From positions 1 through 50,050 of the forward strand of contig WOUZ01000018.1 of the NCBI GenBank assembly GCA_009773165.1: DNA of 50,050 nucleotides. The letters run 5' to 3'. Positions 1-7,804 of the stretch are shown piece by piece. The stretch is from Bacteroidota bacterium (GTDB lineage: Bacteria; Bacteroidota; Bacteroidia; Bacteroidales; F082). The position numbers and the translations under genes are program-made. The first letter of the stretch is position 1. Every line of letters starts with the position of its first letter. A model generated the notes under the pieces. That model worked only from the letters and a program-made list of their open reading frames with translations. It was not told the DNA's origin and ran no database searches.

Positions 1-237
1 AAAAACAAGTGTCTGATGGCACGACCGGCAATCAACCGCCTGATGCTGACCAACCAAAGGGAAATCAGTTTTTTGGTGGCTAAATGAATATTCACCCTCA
101 ATCATCTTCCACCCGTTTTGATTGTGGCAATCACTGCAACTTATTGTCAGTGTTTTGCCATGTGGTGAAGTTCCGGATTGAGGAAAAAGTCCATAACTCA
201 GAACCAGCAGCAAGCATATTAATGGCAGGCTTCGCAT
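1..237 (-). CDS. Multiheme cytochrome c, cytochrome c3-like (partial, 3' end outside window)
   Basis: Translating the minus strand from the ATG at 237 gives an N-terminal hydrophobic signal sequence (MRSLPLICLLLVLSYGLF) followed by two heme c attachment motifs, CSDCH and CRSCH, within 79 residues. Between them is the phrase SHQKTDFPLVGQHQAVDC, the same 'H..TDFPL.G.H..V.C' module repeated in the upstream gene. The start overlaps the stop of that gene by 19 bp, which suggests translational coupling. The protein is therefore probably a second exported multiheme cytochrome of the same operon, passing electrons in the periplasm or at the surface. It runs off the window, so total heme number and C-terminus are unknown. 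Confidence 0.85.
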   Translation of the reverse strand, partial: MRSLPLICLLLVLSYGLFPQSGTSPHGKTLTISCSDCHNQNGWKMIEGEYSFSHQKTDFPLVGQHQAVDCRSCHQTLVF

Positions 238-1829
238 CGGTAATCTGATAGTTTGTATGGAATGAATCGTGTATTATTTTGGATTGTCTCTTTGTGACAA
301 TCTGTACAAGCTATTTCAGCATGTTTGCCAACAAGAGGAAATTTTGTTGTGTTGTGATTAAAATTCGTTGCTTTCCAGTTTTCAAAGTCGTGGCATTTAC
401 GACAATCTGTAACACCCTCTACATCAAATTGTTGCTGATGATTGTCGGTATGACATACGGTGCATTTTTCCGTTAATCCTGAAAATCGTTGTGTTACCGT
501 ACCGTCTTTTTCTTCTTTGAAATGGCATGCCCTGCACGAAGGTTGTTGATGCTTGCCCTCAAGTCTAAAGCCTGTCAACTCGTGATCAAAGACTACTTTA
601 CCCCAGCTTTGCTCGTCGTGACAGCTCAGACAATTGGCCTGAGGGTAGTATTTTTCATCTATGTATGATTGGTGAATATCCTTGTGACAATCATTACAGT
701 CTTTTCCAATTTCACGAAAACTCCACACATCGGTTTTTTTGTGGCACTCAAAACAAGGAGTGGCGACATGAGCTCCTTTTAGAGGAAATACACTTGCCTG
801 ATGTTGTTCCACTGAGTAGGAAGAACCTTGAAACCCATTCACAGTATGGCAAGAGGCACAATTTAAAGGAATGCCAGGTTTCGAAAGCTGTCCTTTGTGA
901 TAATCAGTATGACAATCAATACAATTTATAAACTTAAGTTTTTCAGTGTAAGCTTTTTTGTGGCAAGCAGAACATACAACGGTCAAATGTTTGCCTTCCA
1001 AAGGGTAGTCGGTTTTGCTGTGATCAAAATTGCTGATCGTTTTGATGGTTCTGAATGAGGTTTCAGTATGACACTTTTTGCAATCATTACCGAATTTATT
1101 TTCATGAACATCGGTGTGGCAGCTGTTGCAATTGGCAAATTGAATACCATTAAATTGTTGAAAATCGAGTCCGTTTTTGATTTCTTTTTTATGGCACTTT
1201 AAACATTCAACATCGGTATGTTTCCCAACTAAAGGATAATCTGTTTTAGCATGATTGAATTTCTCTGCCGGACTAAATTTGTCGAAGCCATGGCAATCCA
1301 AACAATTATTACTAAGTGTCTTTTGGTGATAATCAGTATGGCAGCTAAGACATTCTGTTTGAAGTCCTAAAAACGTATATTTTTTTTGTTTAAGTTGCTT
1401 GTCGCTGATAAACTTTTGCTGATGGCATGCTTTGCAAGCAATATTGTTATGTGATCCTTCAAGTTCATAACCTGAAAGTTGATGATCGTAGTTGGTTGTG
1501 TCAAAGCGTATTATCTCAAATTTTCTGCCATGATGGTCGTTGTGGCAGGAGACACAGCTTTTGTTTTTAACTTCTTTTGAGACATGGTATCCTTTGTTTA
1601 GATCAATGCGTGATTTTAATTCTTTGTGACAATCAAGACATTTTGAATCAGAAACTTTGCTGCCAAGCGTGTGGCATAGGGTGCAATTGGAAAGCCCTTC
1701 AAGATGTGCATGTGCCTCGGCAAGGTCACCCGGTGAAATCTGAGAGAACAGAAAATTAATCCAGGTAAGTAAAATAAAGGTCATGGTAACTGCCTTTGGC
1801 AACCGAACAATCATTGATAATTTTCGCAT
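219..1829 (-). CDS. 20-heme periplasmic cytochrome c (cytochrome c3-like family)
   Basis: This 536-residue protein has a hydrophobic N-terminal export signal (about residues 8-30) and 20 CxxCH heme c motifs, counted directly, the last of them (CEACH) being the final five residues. The hemes lie in repeated modules built around phrases such as FDHSKTDYPLEGKH followed by a CxxCH and, further on, CxxCHTDxH. The extra histidines in these phrases are likely distal heme ligands. A protein of this kind acts as an electron wire in the periplasm. It follows the membrane reductase gene by 1 bp and overlaps the next cytochrome gene by 19 bp, so it sits in a tight operon. The terminal electron acceptor cannot be read from the sequence. 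Confidence 0.93.
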   Translation of the reverse strand: MRKLSMIVRLPKAVTMTFILLTWINFLFSQISPGDLAEAHAHLEGLSNCTLCHTLGSKVSDSKCLDCHKELKSRIDLNKGYHVSKEVKNKSCVSCHNDHHGRKFEIIRFDTTNYDHQLSGYELEGSHNNIACKACHQQKFISDKQLKQKKYTFLGLQTECLSCHTDYHQKTLSNNCLDCHGFDKFSPAEKFNHAKTDYPLVGKHTDVECLKCHKKEIKNGLDFQQFNGIQFANCNSCHTDVHENKFGNDCKKCHTETSFRTIKTISNFDHSKTDYPLEGKHLTVVCSACHKKAYTEKLKFINCIDCHTDYHKGQLSKPGIPLNCASCHTVNGFQGSSYSVEQHQASVFPLKGAHVATPCFECHKKTDVWSFREIGKDCNDCHKDIHQSYIDEKYYPQANCLSCHDEQSWGKVVFDHELTGFRLEGKHQQPSCRACHFKEEKDGTVTQRFSGLTEKCTVCHTDNHQQQFDVEGVTDCRKCHDFENWKATNFNHNTTKFPLVGKHAEIACTDCHKETIQNNTRFIPYKLSDYRCEACH

Positions 1830-1830
1830 G

Positions 1831-3168
1831 TTAGTGGTGTTTTAAAATGGCTTCTCCAAATTTTCTGGTTATGGAGATACCGATTTTTTTTAAAAATTCA
1901 GTTGGCAATTCGCCGCCGGCGAAAATATAGACAAGATCATTTTTAAGTTTCCATTTTTCCAGATTTTTCGAGTCTTGAATATAAACATGTTCATTATCAA
2001 TTAATTCAACGGTGGTATTAAAGCGAACATCCACACGTCCAAGCTTTGCAGCTTCCAGAATGTTTTCTCTGTTCTTGGGTTTCAAACGAGCAAAAGCTTC
2101 ACTACGATAACTAATCACAACATTGTTTTGCACGGATAACGATAAAGCAGCTTCAATAGCTGAATCGCCTCCTCCAACTACAAGAATCTCTTTCTTGCTG
2201 ATATCCTCAGGTTCAAGAAGTCTGTAGGCAACTTTTTCGAGTTGCTCACCAGGAACCTGAAGTTTTCGGGGTGTTCCTCGACGTCCAATTGCAAGTAAAA
2301 CATAAGCTGTTTGAAACTGATCTCCTTGTAAAGTGGTAACAACGAAAGCGTTGTTTTCTTTTGTGATTGACTCTACTTTACTATTTTCCTGAATTTTAAT
2401 ATCATTTTTGGATAGTGCCTTATTCCATAATTCTAAAAGCGCCGACTTAGATGTTTCGGTGAGTTTAACTTTTCCAAAAAGCGGCAAATCCATGGCCGAT
2501 GTCATAACAATTTTTGATCTGGGGAAGGTGAAAACCGTCCCACCAAGCGAATCTTGTTCAAGGACTAATGCCTTGAGATTATGTTTCTTGGCTGTAAGTG
2601 AAGCTGAAATACCGGCAGGACCTGCACCAACAATGATAAGATCGTATGGCAGTTGTCCAGTTGGCTTATAGCGCTGAACAATGTTTTCAACTGCCTGCTT
2701 GCCTTGTTCAACTGCATTCTTTATTAAACCCATTCCTCCCAGTTCACCGGCGATATATATTCCATCAACGTTCGTTTCAAATTGCTGGCTTACATGCGGA
2801 AGATCAACTCCGCGCTTTTCGGTTCCAATACACAAAGTGATAGCTTCTGTAGGGCAGGCATGAAAACAAGCACCATGTCCGATACAATGCGATGCATTGA
2901 TGGTTGTAGCTTTTCCATTCACTATTCCAAGAATATCTTTTTCGGGGCAGGCCATAATGCAAGCGCCGGTTTTGATGCAACTGTTCACATCAACAACCGG
3001 ATGCAGCGAAACAGGCTCATATAATCCATCTAATTTAGCTTGCGCAATCTTCTGCTCAACTACTTTTGATTCTTTTTTCTGCTTGCGCAAATAAATGAAT
3101 ACCACTATCAGACAGAAAAGCAGGACAGTAGCATACACGATAACTTTTTCTAAAAATAATTCGTCCAT
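1831..3168 (-). CDS. Membrane-anchored ferredoxin-flavoprotein oxidoreductase (NAD(P)-binding)
   Basis: In order, the protein has one N-terminal membrane anchor (about residues 13-34 in the longer reading), a ferredoxin-like double cluster domain, and a thioredoxin-reductase-like two-dinucleotide-binding domain with VGAGPAG for FAD and VVGGGDSAIE for NAD(P)H. The redox-active CxxC of thioredoxin reductases is absent. The cluster motifs are C-x5-C-x3-CP twice; the second cysteine of the usual CxxCxxCxxxCP is Thr in the first and His in the second. I chose the ATG at 3168, 1 nt after the preceding gene's stop; an upstream ATG at 3192 would add eight residues overlapping that gene. It probably takes electrons from NAD(P)H, or gives them to it, and exchanges them with the neighbouring b-heme membrane protein. 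Confidence 0.85.
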   Translation of the reverse strand: MDELFLEKVIVYATVLLFCLIVVFIYLRKQKKESKVVEQKIAQAKLDGLYEPVSLHPVVDVNSCIKTGACIMACPEKDILGIVNGKATTINASHCIGHGACFHACPTEAITLCIGTEKRGVDLPHVSQQFETNVDGIYIAGELGGMGLIKNAVEQGKQAVENIVQRYKPTGQLPYDLIIVGAGPAGISASLTAKKHNLKALVLEQDSLGGTVFTFPRSKIVMTSAMDLPLFGKVKLTETSKSALLELWNKALSKNDIKIQENSKVESITKENNAFVVTTLQGDQFQTAYVLLAIGRRGTPRKLQVPGEQLEKVAYRLLEPEDISKKEILVVGGGDSAIEAALSLSVQNNVVISYRSEAFARLKPKNRENILEAAKLGRVDVRFNTTVELIDNEHVYIQDSKNLEKWKLKNDLVYIFAGGELPTEFLKKIGISITRKFGEAILKHH

Positions 3169-3169
3169 C

Positions 3170-4027
3170 TTAAAAAATCCATTTAAAACCAAAAACTAAT
3201 GTAACTCCAACGTGGATAATCATAATAACCAACATGACCAATGCAAAAGGTAAGTGAGCAACATGCCAATATTTGAATAAGTTTTGCATGGTTTGTAAGC
3301 GCTCAATCCTGTGATTTAGTGATAACTCATTTTTAACCAATTGAATAATTTCTTTTCGCTGAATTTTATTTAAATTAGTTTTATTCAATATGTTACTTAT
3401 TTTTCGAATGCTCTTCACATCTTCAAAATAGGATAAAATAAATCCACTTTTATTCCCGCCTGAAGAATTTCTGGTTAATTTTTCAATGAGTTCCTGGTTC
3501 GCTGTATCCAATTGAAATTTTTCACGCATTGAAACGCCAAGGTCAGCTCTGGTATCACGTATCTCATTCAAACTTAACTCCCTGCCCTCAATTGTACGCG
3601 GAATTTGAATATAGATAAAGCGTCCAATTATACCGCTTAAAAATACCGCTACCATACTCCAGAAACTAATTGAAACAATACCGCCAAATTTGAAAGCTGT
3701 GTGAAATAAAACCATAACAGGTCCGATAGTGCAGAGGAAAATATGCACTTCAAGCCAATGTTTTAAGATACCCAGTTTTTGAAGATTCCGATAACGTTTG
3801 CGCGCCATATACCCAAAAACGCCTATAATAATTAGCAGAGTTCCAATAATTCCTAATCCGTGACCAATAATTCCACTTGGCTTAAGGTCGTTATGATCCT
3901 GATGAAAAAAGCGCTCTTCGAAACTTGTATTATAATAACCATAGCCTTCTGCTACGAGCAGGGCCAAGGTGATCCCTACTAACAATATCATGACAAATAA
4001 ATAAATGAGATGTGTTGTTCTGGACAT
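3170..4027 (-). CDS. Di-heme b membrane protein, NOX/ferric-reductase-like topology
   Basis: This 285-residue protein has about five membrane helices (roughly 8-27, 54-74, 93-111, 119-140 and 257-280). Two helices carry histidine pairs exactly 14 residues apart: H95/H109 and H258/H272. An H-x13-H pair on two helices is the arrangement that stacks two b hemes across the membrane in NADPH oxidases and ferric reductases. A charged, probably cytoplasmic loop (about 143-250) separates the last two helices. It is the first gene of an operon with a flavin/Fe-S reductase and two multiheme cytochromes c, so it plausibly carries electrons across the inner membrane. Family assignment rests on histidine spacing and context; I do not recognise a named family. 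Confidence 0.8.
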   Translation of the reverse strand: MSRTTHLIYLFVMILLVGITLALLVAEGYGYYNTSFEERFFHQDHNDLKPSGIIGHGLGIIGTLLIIIGVFGYMARKRYRNLQKLGILKHWLEVHIFLCTIGPVMVLFHTAFKFGGIVSISFWSMVAVFLSGIIGRFIYIQIPRTIEGRELSLNEIRDTRADLGVSMREKFQLDTANQELIEKLTRNSSGGNKSGFILSYFEDVKSIRKISNILNKTNLNKIQRKEIIQLVKNELSLNHRIERLQTMQNLFKYWHVAHLPFALVMLVIMIIHVGVTLVFGFKWIF

Positions 4028-4606
4028 AATATTTCTTTACTGTTATTAAGAACTAAAATACTGTAATTCAGTATGTAATGTTTTAAAAATATAGTTTGAT
4101 TCGTTTACTGGTTAATTCTTTTTATTGGTTTTTCTCCGTGTTGACTTATCAATTAAACATCTGCTTTTTTGAAAACTTGCCTCAAATTGCTAAAATTACC
4201 GTAAATCATTGAATATCATTTAGATAAAATTGAATGCTATTACAAAGATAGTGCATGAGCAGCGTTTTTGCTAATTTAATTCTTAATGTTTCCTTAAAAA
4301 ATGCCAATTATGGGAATTAGTATGGTCAAAAAAACTGTTTATAACCTTTCGGCGGAAAATTCTACAATTGTTACAGATTCAATCTTATGAAGGTTGTAAT
4401 ATTGAATGATTATTATCGATAGAAACCCGACTTGTCAAGATTGAACCGTTCAGAGTTGGACCTTTTTAAAAATGCTGTCGTTGTGTTTTTTTAACATAAA
4501 CTAATATTTGTCCCTGATAGTATACTCGCTTGAATAAAAAAGGAGGAACCAATCAGTCCCTCCTTTTTTCAAGTTTTATTTTGACTATTCAGACTTTGTT
4601 ACACCA
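4028..4606. other. Intergenic region between nuoN and the cytochrome operon
   Basis: The 579 bp is AT-rich and holds no convincing gene. It contains the terminator of the nuo operon at 4536-4569 and must contain the promoter of the minus-strand cytochrome operon near 4030-4110. I could not pick a convincing Bacteroidetes -33/-7 pair there. Nothing else is recognisable. Confidence 0.6.
4536..4569 (-). terminator. Rho-independent terminator of the nuo operon
   Basis: A perfect 11-bp inverted repeat (AAAAAAGGAGG at 4536-4546, CCTCCTTTTTT at 4559-4569) encloses a 12-nt loop. It lies 38 bp beyond the nuoN stop. On the minus strand it is a GC-rich hairpin core ending in a run of six Ts. Confidence 0.85.
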
Positions 4607-6112
4607 TCAATGTCCTGTAAAAATTGCGATGGAAGCGTTGGCCCATTCAATAACCGGACTGAAATATAATCCCAAAATGAGGGTCGGAATGGCTAAAAGC
4701 ATTACCAATGCCAGAGCAGAAACTGAAAATGTCAGTTTTGGCTGTGTACTTTCAATATCCCGCAGATACATATTTCTGATTACCCTTACGTAATAATACA
4801 ATGAAATCACGCTGTTTAGAACGCCAATTACTGCCAGCCACAGATAACCTGCGTTTACTACGGATGAAAAAACATACAGCTTACCAATAAATCCTGCGGT
4901 AGGAGGGAGGCCTGTCAAAGAAATAAGGAATAGAGTGAAAACGGCTGCAATCAGAGGACTGCGGTAGCCGAGTCCGTTGAATATATCAATTGATTCGGAG
5001 TCTAATTTGTCGGCAACAAGCTGAACAACAAGGAAAGCTCCCAAATTCATAATCATATACATGAAGAAATAAATCAAAACTGCCGCAACACCTGTGTTGT
5101 CTAGAACAGCTACAGCCATAAGCATATAACCGGCATGTGCAATACTTGAGTAGGCAAGCATGCGTTTCATATTGGTCTGCCAAAGTGCCACAAGGTTACC
5201 TAATGTCATGGTTAGGACAGCCAAAACTGCAATTACAAAATGCCAGTCGATTGACCCAATGATGCTCCATGCAACGTTTTCGGAACCAAGTCCGGCAGAG
5301 AAAACAACTTTAAAGAAGCGTAAAATAACAGCAAAGCCTGCAGCTTTGGATGCAACAGAGAGAAGTGCAGTGATTGTTATGGGTGAACCTTCGTAAACAT
5401 CAGGTGTCCAAAAATGAAACGGAACGGCCGAAATTTTATAACCAAAGCCTGCCAGTATCATTATTCCTGACAAGAGCAGGGTGATGCTCTCAACAGAATT
5501 GTTCATCAGGAAGGTGTTGATTTCGAGCAGACTCAAACTTCCTGTCAAACCAAAAAGAATCGACATTCCATAAAGCATGATGCCTGAAGATACGGCTCCA
5601 AAAATGACATACTTCAGCGAAGCTTCGGTTGAGCGTTTCACTTCTTTGGTATATCCTGCGAGTATGTATGAACTGATACTCATCGTCTCGATCGCGATGT
5701 AAATCATGATCAGGTTAGCCGAGCTTGCCAGTAAAAACATGCCGATGACCATACCAGTCATTAAAATATAATATTCGCCCAGTTTCGCGTGACTATGATG
5801 TAACTCCTTGGAAATGAAAGAAAACATAATCACAAGCAAAGTTGTTATCAATACGATAAACTTTATAAACTGGCCAAAGGGGTCAATTACCAGCAATCCG
5901 GCAAAGGAGGCAGATTCTATTCCTGTTTGCCTCATCAGAAAAAAGGCCGTCACGAGCAATCCTGCCATGACAACATAGCCTGCAAAGTGTTTCTTACCGG
6001 AGATAAGGTCGGCCATGATGGCTACCAGAAAAGTGATTATGAGCGTTGTTTCGGGAAGAAACAGTCCCATACTTTTCAGCAGTTCTCCTGTAAATTGAGA
6101 TATATCGGTCAT
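4607..6112 (-). CDS. nuoN: NADH-quinone oxidoreductase subunit N
   Basis: This 501-residue, strongly hydrophobic protein is one of the three antiporter-like proton-pumping subunits of respiratory complex I, in the inner membrane. The family glutamate lies in the helix reading YIAIETMSISSYILAGY, and the broken-helix/lysine region follows (SKAAGF and AVPFHFWTPDVYEG). Length and motif order are normal for NuoN. It is the last gene of the nuo operon, 46 bp after nuoM, and a strong terminator follows it. Confidence 0.97.
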   Translation of the reverse strand: MTDISQFTGELLKSMGLFLPETTLIITFLVAIMADLISGKKHFAGYVVMAGLLVTAFFLMRQTGIESASFAGLLVIDPFGQFIKFIVLITTLLVIMFSFISKELHHSHAKLGEYYILMTGMVIGMFLLASSANLIMIYIAIETMSISSYILAGYTKEVKRSTEASLKYVIFGAVSSGIMLYGMSILFGLTGSLSLLEINTFLMNNSVESITLLLSGIMILAGFGYKISAVPFHFWTPDVYEGSPITITALLSVASKAAGFAVILRFFKVVFSAGLGSENVAWSIIGSIDWHFVIAVLAVLTMTLGNLVALWQTNMKRMLAYSSIAHAGYMLMAVAVLDNTGVAAVLIYFFMYMIMNLGAFLVVQLVADKLDSESIDIFNGLGYRSPLIAAVFTLFLISLTGLPPTAGFIGKLYVFSSVVNAGYLWLAVIGVLNSVISLYYYVRVIRNMYLRDIESTQPKLTFSVSALALVMLLAIPTLILGLYFSPVIEWANASIAIFTGH

Positions 6113-6158
6113 GATGATTCTGTTTTAAAAGATAAACATCTGCAATGGCTTCTGCCTT

Positions 6159-7763
6159 TTAGTGAATGAAAGGTTTCATCAATTCAATGAGTTGACTTAC
6201 TGAACCGGTCATTAAATCCAACACCGGACCTGGATAGACACCTAGAAAAATAACGATCGCTGCGAGTGGAAGTAATGCGGTAAGCTCTAATCCATTGACA
6301 TCGTCAGTTTTGTATTTTAAACCTGTTGGATCCCAGGGGCCTTGCCATCTTACAGGAATTGCACCGAAGAAAATTTTCTGTAATGCCCAGAGCATATACC
6401 CTGCACCCAGAACAATGCTTAATCCAGAAACCATTGTTAGTATTGGGAATGTCTTAAAAGCTCCAAGGAAAACCAGTACCTCTGATATAAAACCACTCAT
6501 TCCGGGGAGTCCGATAGCGGCAAAAAAAGCTACTGCCATGATACCGGTGTAAATAGGCATCTTTTTAGCCAGACCGCCAAAGTCATCCAAACCGCGGGTG
6601 TGTGATCTGTCATAAAGAACACCTACAATCATAAACAGCATTGCTGTGATGATACCGTGGTTAAACATTTGGAAAATGGCTCCTGTTACTCCTTCTGGAC
6701 GCATCGAAGCAAGGCCGAGAATTACCAGACCCATATGACTTACTGATGAGTATGCGATCAATTTTTTAAAGTCGCGCTTGCCAACTTTGTGTTGACCAAG
6801 GGCGCAGAAAGCCCCATAAACAATGCTGATCATTCCAATCCATGCGATGAGTGTCTGGAAATAAGCAAAGGCATCCGGGAAGATTGGGAAAGCAATGCGA
6901 ATCATTCCATAAGCACCCATTTTCAGCAATACACCCGCAAGGATAACAGAAATAGGGGTGGGTGCTTCAACGTGTGCGTCGGGCAGCCAGGTATGAAAAG
7001 GAAACACCGGAACTTTGATGGCAAAACCTATGAAGAGCGCCATAAATGCAATATAGCGCACCGTTGTGCCTGAGCCTCCAAAGATTGAATCAGGAAGGAA
7101 ATTTCCCTGGTTCATCATTTCAACAATATTGAAAGTGCCGGTGCTGTGATATAAGCCAATCATTACCAGCAACATAAATACACTACCTGCTAGGGTATAA
7201 ATGAAAAACTTGATGGCTGCATATTCCTTGCGCGGGCCTCCCCATATACCAATAAGGAAGTACATTGGTAGCAGCATCAGTTCCCAGAAAATATAAAAGA
7301 GGAAAAAGTCGAGGGCTGTGAAAACTCCCATCATCCCCAAATCGAGCAGGAGATACATGGCAAAATAGCCTTTGACGGCCTTGTTGATTCCAAACGAAGG
7401 GAATATGGCCAGAAAACTGATGATGGCTGTCAGCAACACCATTGGAACACTGAGTCCGTCCAATCCAAGGAAATATTCAATCTTGATATCTCCGATCATT
7501 GGCAGATGGGCGTTGATCCAGCTTATTTTCTCGACAAACTGAAACGACTTCTCATCGTTAACACCTGTCAGCCCGGTGTTATAAGTGAAATAGATAACGA
7601 AGGCCAAGATCAGCTGCAGAAAAGTTGTCGCTGCTGCCACCCAACGAATGATCGTTTTCGAAAGTTCCTGCCCTATTTCGTCTTTGCCTGAAGGTATCAA
7701 CAGCACGATCAACATCCCTAACAAAGGAAGAAATGTGATAAAGGTTAAAATCGGAAAGTTCAT
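6159..7763 (-). CDS. nuoM: NADH-quinone oxidoreductase subunit M
   Basis: This 534-residue polytopic membrane protein is an antiporter-like proton channel subunit of complex I. It shows the family hallmark FWELMLLPMYFLIGIWGG with the essential glutamate, then the core stretch KVPVFPFHTWLPDAHVEAP and the lysine-containing SSVSHMGLVILG. Its length is close to other NuoM proteins. It sits between nuoL (41 bp upstream) and nuoN (46 bp downstream), as in most complex I operons. Confidence 0.98.
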   Translation of the reverse strand: MNFPILTFITFLPLLGMLIVLLIPSGKDEIGQELSKTIIRWVAAATTFLQLILAFVIYFTYNTGLTGVNDEKSFQFVEKISWINAHLPMIGDIKIEYFLGLDGLSVPMVLLTAIISFLAIFPSFGINKAVKGYFAMYLLLDLGMMGVFTALDFFLFYIFWELMLLPMYFLIGIWGGPRKEYAAIKFFIYTLAGSVFMLLVMIGLYHSTGTFNIVEMMNQGNFLPDSIFGGSGTTVRYIAFMALFIGFAIKVPVFPFHTWLPDAHVEAPTPISVILAGVLLKMGAYGMIRIAFPIFPDAFAYFQTLIAWIGMISIVYGAFCALGQHKVGKRDFKKLIAYSSVSHMGLVILGLASMRPEGVTGAIFQMFNHGIITAMLFMIVGVLYDRSHTRGLDDFGGLAKKMPIYTGIMAVAFFAAIGLPGMSGFISEVLVFLGAFKTFPILTMVSGLSIVLGAGYMLWALQKIFFGAIPVRWQGPWDPTGLKYKTDDVNGLELTALLPLAAIVIFLGVYPGPVLDLMTGSVSQLIELMKPFIH

Positions 7764-7804
7764 AGTCCCAAGTATGTGATTAATATTAGATTATCTGATT
7801 CTTA

